This document shows, piece after piece, positions 62,273 through 64,000 of a DNA stretch of 64,000 nt. The notes below the pieces were generated by a model. It had not been told where the DNA came from. It ran no database searches and saw nothing but the letters and a program-made list of their open reading frames with translations. A program made the translations under genes and the position numbers. Origin of the DNA: Lomentospora prolificans (lineage: Eukaryota; Ascomycota; Sordariomycetes; Microascales; Microascaceae). Position 1 is the first letter of the stretch. Every line of letters starts with the position of its first letter. The stretch is from assembly GCA_029532625.1 (NCBI GenBank), contig JARFXM010000001.1, forward strand, positions 62,001 through 126,000, in the 5' to 3' direction.

Positions 62273-62766
62273 TGTCACGGGCTGACATGACCTCTTATGC
62301 AGGCCAGGCGGGCAAGCATGGCAGAAAAGGATAAACCCCGGCGCAACCCGGGAAGGCCAGGAACTGGACGGCGTAACCCAAGCCAATAGAATTAAACCTG
62401 GCTCCTCTGGACCAATCAGAAGAGGACCGCATCCAGGACAAAGGCGGTCCAGAAGGACCGCAGCAGGAGTAGGTGCGGTCCAGGAAGGACCGCACCAAGG
62501 GCAAGTGCGGTCCATGGGAGGACCACACTCCAGGGATCTGCGGTCCCACGAAGGAAGAAGTCTATATAAGTCACAGTCGTTACCATCATATATTCTAGTT
62601 ATTCTTTAGTTCTACAGTAGTCAATTCAAGTCACTTTATAAACCACACTTGAATACGCATTACGCACCCTTATTATTACTATCTAACTGCCTCACTTATC
62701 CACTAACAGGCCCGACTGTTCTAACCTTAAGGCGACTAACCCTATTAGAAGTGTTGGAATATTACA
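62273..62766 (+). repeat. E5 5' LTR (type A, 494 bp, nearly intact)
   Basis: TGTCACGGGC to ATTACA. TATATAA box about 62564. The U3 holds seven copies of GCGGTCC or its complement between 62424 and 62546. The 3' half (from the TATA box) is related to that of LTR B; the 5' half is not, apart from the first eight bases. Confidence 0.93.
62424..62546. repeat. Tandem hairpin array in the type A U3
   Basis: GCGGTCC/GGACCGC occurs at 62424, 62444, 62455, 62475, 62487, 62507 and 62540. Pairs form inverted repeats: 62444-62461 (7-bp stem, 4-nt loop), 62472-62496 (10-bp stem, 5-nt loop) and 62504-62529 (10-bp stem with one G-to-A mismatch). Confidence 0.8.
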
Positions 62767-62829
62767 TATTAACTACTCCTGTTTAGTAAGTGACCCTTTC
62801 AAACAGTAAAGAAACTAACAGCAGGAACC

Positions 62830-64000
62830 ATGGCGAATGAAACCGCATCTAGCACCAGCATCACAGCTGCCAGCAAGGAACAGCTTGCCAAAAAGATCAA
62901 GGAACTTACAGAGCAACTTCAACAAACCCAACAGCAGAATACTCAACTCCAGGAACAACACCGACCTGTCACGCATGAAGACATGTCGTCTCTCTTCCAA
63001 ACTGTTGTCCAATCCACCGCCGACACTATTACAGAAGCAAGGAAGCCCAAGGTCCACTTCCCAGGACCCGAGAAGTTCAATAGAAGCCGTATCAAGCTAC
63101 AGTCCTTCCTCACATACATGAGGGCGTATCACGACCACTATGGAATCACCGATGCCGCCACCAAAGTTACCAGCACAGTGGGGTTCCTGGTCAGAGACGC
63201 CGCAGCATAGTTTGAACTAACCTTGCGGGACTACTACACTAGTAAACCTACACAACAAGACAGCACGACCAAAAGAATATTCAAAAACTACGACAACTTC
63301 AAAGAAGCCATCAAAGGGGCTTTTGGAGATCCAGACGAAGACCAGACCATGAAACGAAAGCTCAGGGAAACCCGACAAAAGACCTCAGCCTCGGAATATG
63401 TGTCTAAGTTCCGACAAATCGCCGCACACCTTGAATGGGATGACGAATCCATGATCGAACACTTCTACCACGGGTTAAAGGACGAAGTGAAAGATGAAAT
63501 TAACAAGATCCTGGATACTCCTATAGAACTTGGAAAGTATATGGACCTCGCTATTAGGATTGACAACCGACTGTATCAACGGCGACTAGAGAAACGCCAG
63601 AAGACACCATACAGCGGAGGATATAGCAAAAAACGGGAAGCTAACACCGGGAAACGACGTAACGGCAACACCTCATAGGGAACTCACCCAGGGCCCATGG
63701 AACTCGATTCCGCCACACGAAGAGACGACTACGGAATCAAGAAACGAATGGAGGACCGTCTCAGTAAATGCTACACCTATAGCCGCATAGGACATTTCAC
63801 AAGAGAATACCGAAATGGAGGAAACTAGGGAGCAGGGAGAAAAGAACAAGGAGACCAAAAGAACAAGAGCTAGAGGCCTGCACCTCAAGGAAAAACCTGG
63901 AGCAACAACGAGCAAAGCAGGGCTAGCGATGAACCCACCACCCAGACTCAGACCTTAGCCAGCAGCACTATCCCAGACCACCAAGTTATACATTAGACTG
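62830..64000 (+). pseudogene. E5 gag, lightly RIP-mutated
   Basis: ATG at 62830 opens a frame with an N-terminal coiled-coil region (residues about 15-45, LAKKIKELTEQLQQ), then a gypsy gag domain (RIKLQSFLTYMRAYHDH, DYYTSKP, FRQIAAHLEWDDE). Three in-frame TAG codons interrupt it at 63208-63210, 63676-63678 and 63826-63828, with open frame between; more follow. Each could come from CAG (or TGG) by one transition. The zinc-knuckle region near 63765-63810 reads C-Y-T-Y-S-R-I-G-H-F-T-R-E-Y, so two of its three cysteines are tyrosine. Without the stops the frame is continuous to the window end. Gag would form the retroelement particle; this copy cannot make it intact unless stops are read through. 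Confidence 0.85.

Larger units (their letters stand above)
62273..64000 (+). mobile_element. E5: young subfamily A chromovirus, 5' end (runs off window)
   Basis: Starts with a 494-bp A-type LTR (62273-62766), then TATTAACTACTCC and gag from 62830. Base composition is near normal and CpG sites are present throughout, unlike all other copies. It is the best reference for the family in this window. It joins E2 directly at the purine tract; no 5-bp duplication can be checked because the other end is outside. Confidence 0.92.

Noticed and set aside
1..64000. CRISPR arrays, bacterial-type operons, rRNA or tRNA genes
   Set aside because: None seen. The repeats present are LTRs, and the sequence is fungal, with spliceosomal introns; tRNAs could not be excluded by eye but no cloverleaf was recognised.

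Overview
The window is genomic DNA of a filamentous ascomycete (Pezizomycotina). Genes have short 50-80 bp introns with fungal splice signals (GTAAGT-type donors, CTAAC-like branch sites, CAG acceptors). The gene set is typical of these fungi, and the right half carries the signature of RIP (repeat-induced point mutation): CpA/CpG/TpG depletion, TpA excess and TAG/TAA-riddled transposon reading frames. No species can be named from the sequence alone.

Left half (1-31.8 kb, ordinary GC, gene-bearing). In order: the 3' end of a monocarboxylate-type MFS transporter; a five-exon aquaporin with the NPL...NPARC signature of the XIP subfamily; a TNA1/allantoate-type MFS transporter; a large protein with a Q/N/R/D/Y-rich prion-like tail; a zinc alcohol/formaldehyde-type dehydrogenase; a six-exon short secreted tyrosinase (catechol-oxidase type); a GH31 alpha-glycosidase; a candidate 31-residue spliced mini-gene; a GH78 alpha-L-rhamnosidase; a SET-domain protein with an apparent signal peptide; and three co-oriented minus-strand genes (LaeA-like methyltransferase, FAD monooxygenase, membrane-anchored class I methyltransferase) that look like tailoring genes but have no backbone synthase in view. 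Exons were joined by reading frame phase and family sequence, so most gene models are spliced rather than single ORFs. GH31 and GH78 both lack signal peptides and could together process imported glycosides, with the MFS carriers and the aquaporin as nearby transport functions; this is inference.

Right half (about 32.1-64 kb, AT-rich, no host genes). This is a nested stack of LTR retrotransposons. A decayed Ty1/copia element (32.1-35.66 kb) is interrupted by a Ty3/gypsy chromovirus of 'subfamily B' (here E2, 395-bp LTR). E2 in turn contains three full-length 7.38-kb 'subfamily A' chromoviruses with 494-bp LTRs: E1 (minus, in the E2 5' LTR, TSD ATAGG), E3 (minus, in the E2 body, no matching TSD) and E4 (plus, inside E3, TSD ATATA). 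E2 also carries a solo B-type LTR in its integrase (TSD TATGG). A young, nearly unmutated A-type element (E5) starts at 62273 exactly at the E2 polypurine/LTR boundary and runs off the window. Because E5 is almost intact, RIP damage in the other copies can be read base by base inside this single window.

Most notable signals: RIP spares the outer ends of every element and destroys the inner LTR ends; two chromovirus subfamilies share gag/integrase and the LTR 3' half but have different U3 and 3' ends; a 180-bp stretch is almost free of G; the A-type U3 has a run of GCGGTCC hairpins; and the host genes include a probably secreted SET protein, a prion-like protein and two GC-AG introns in adjacent genes.
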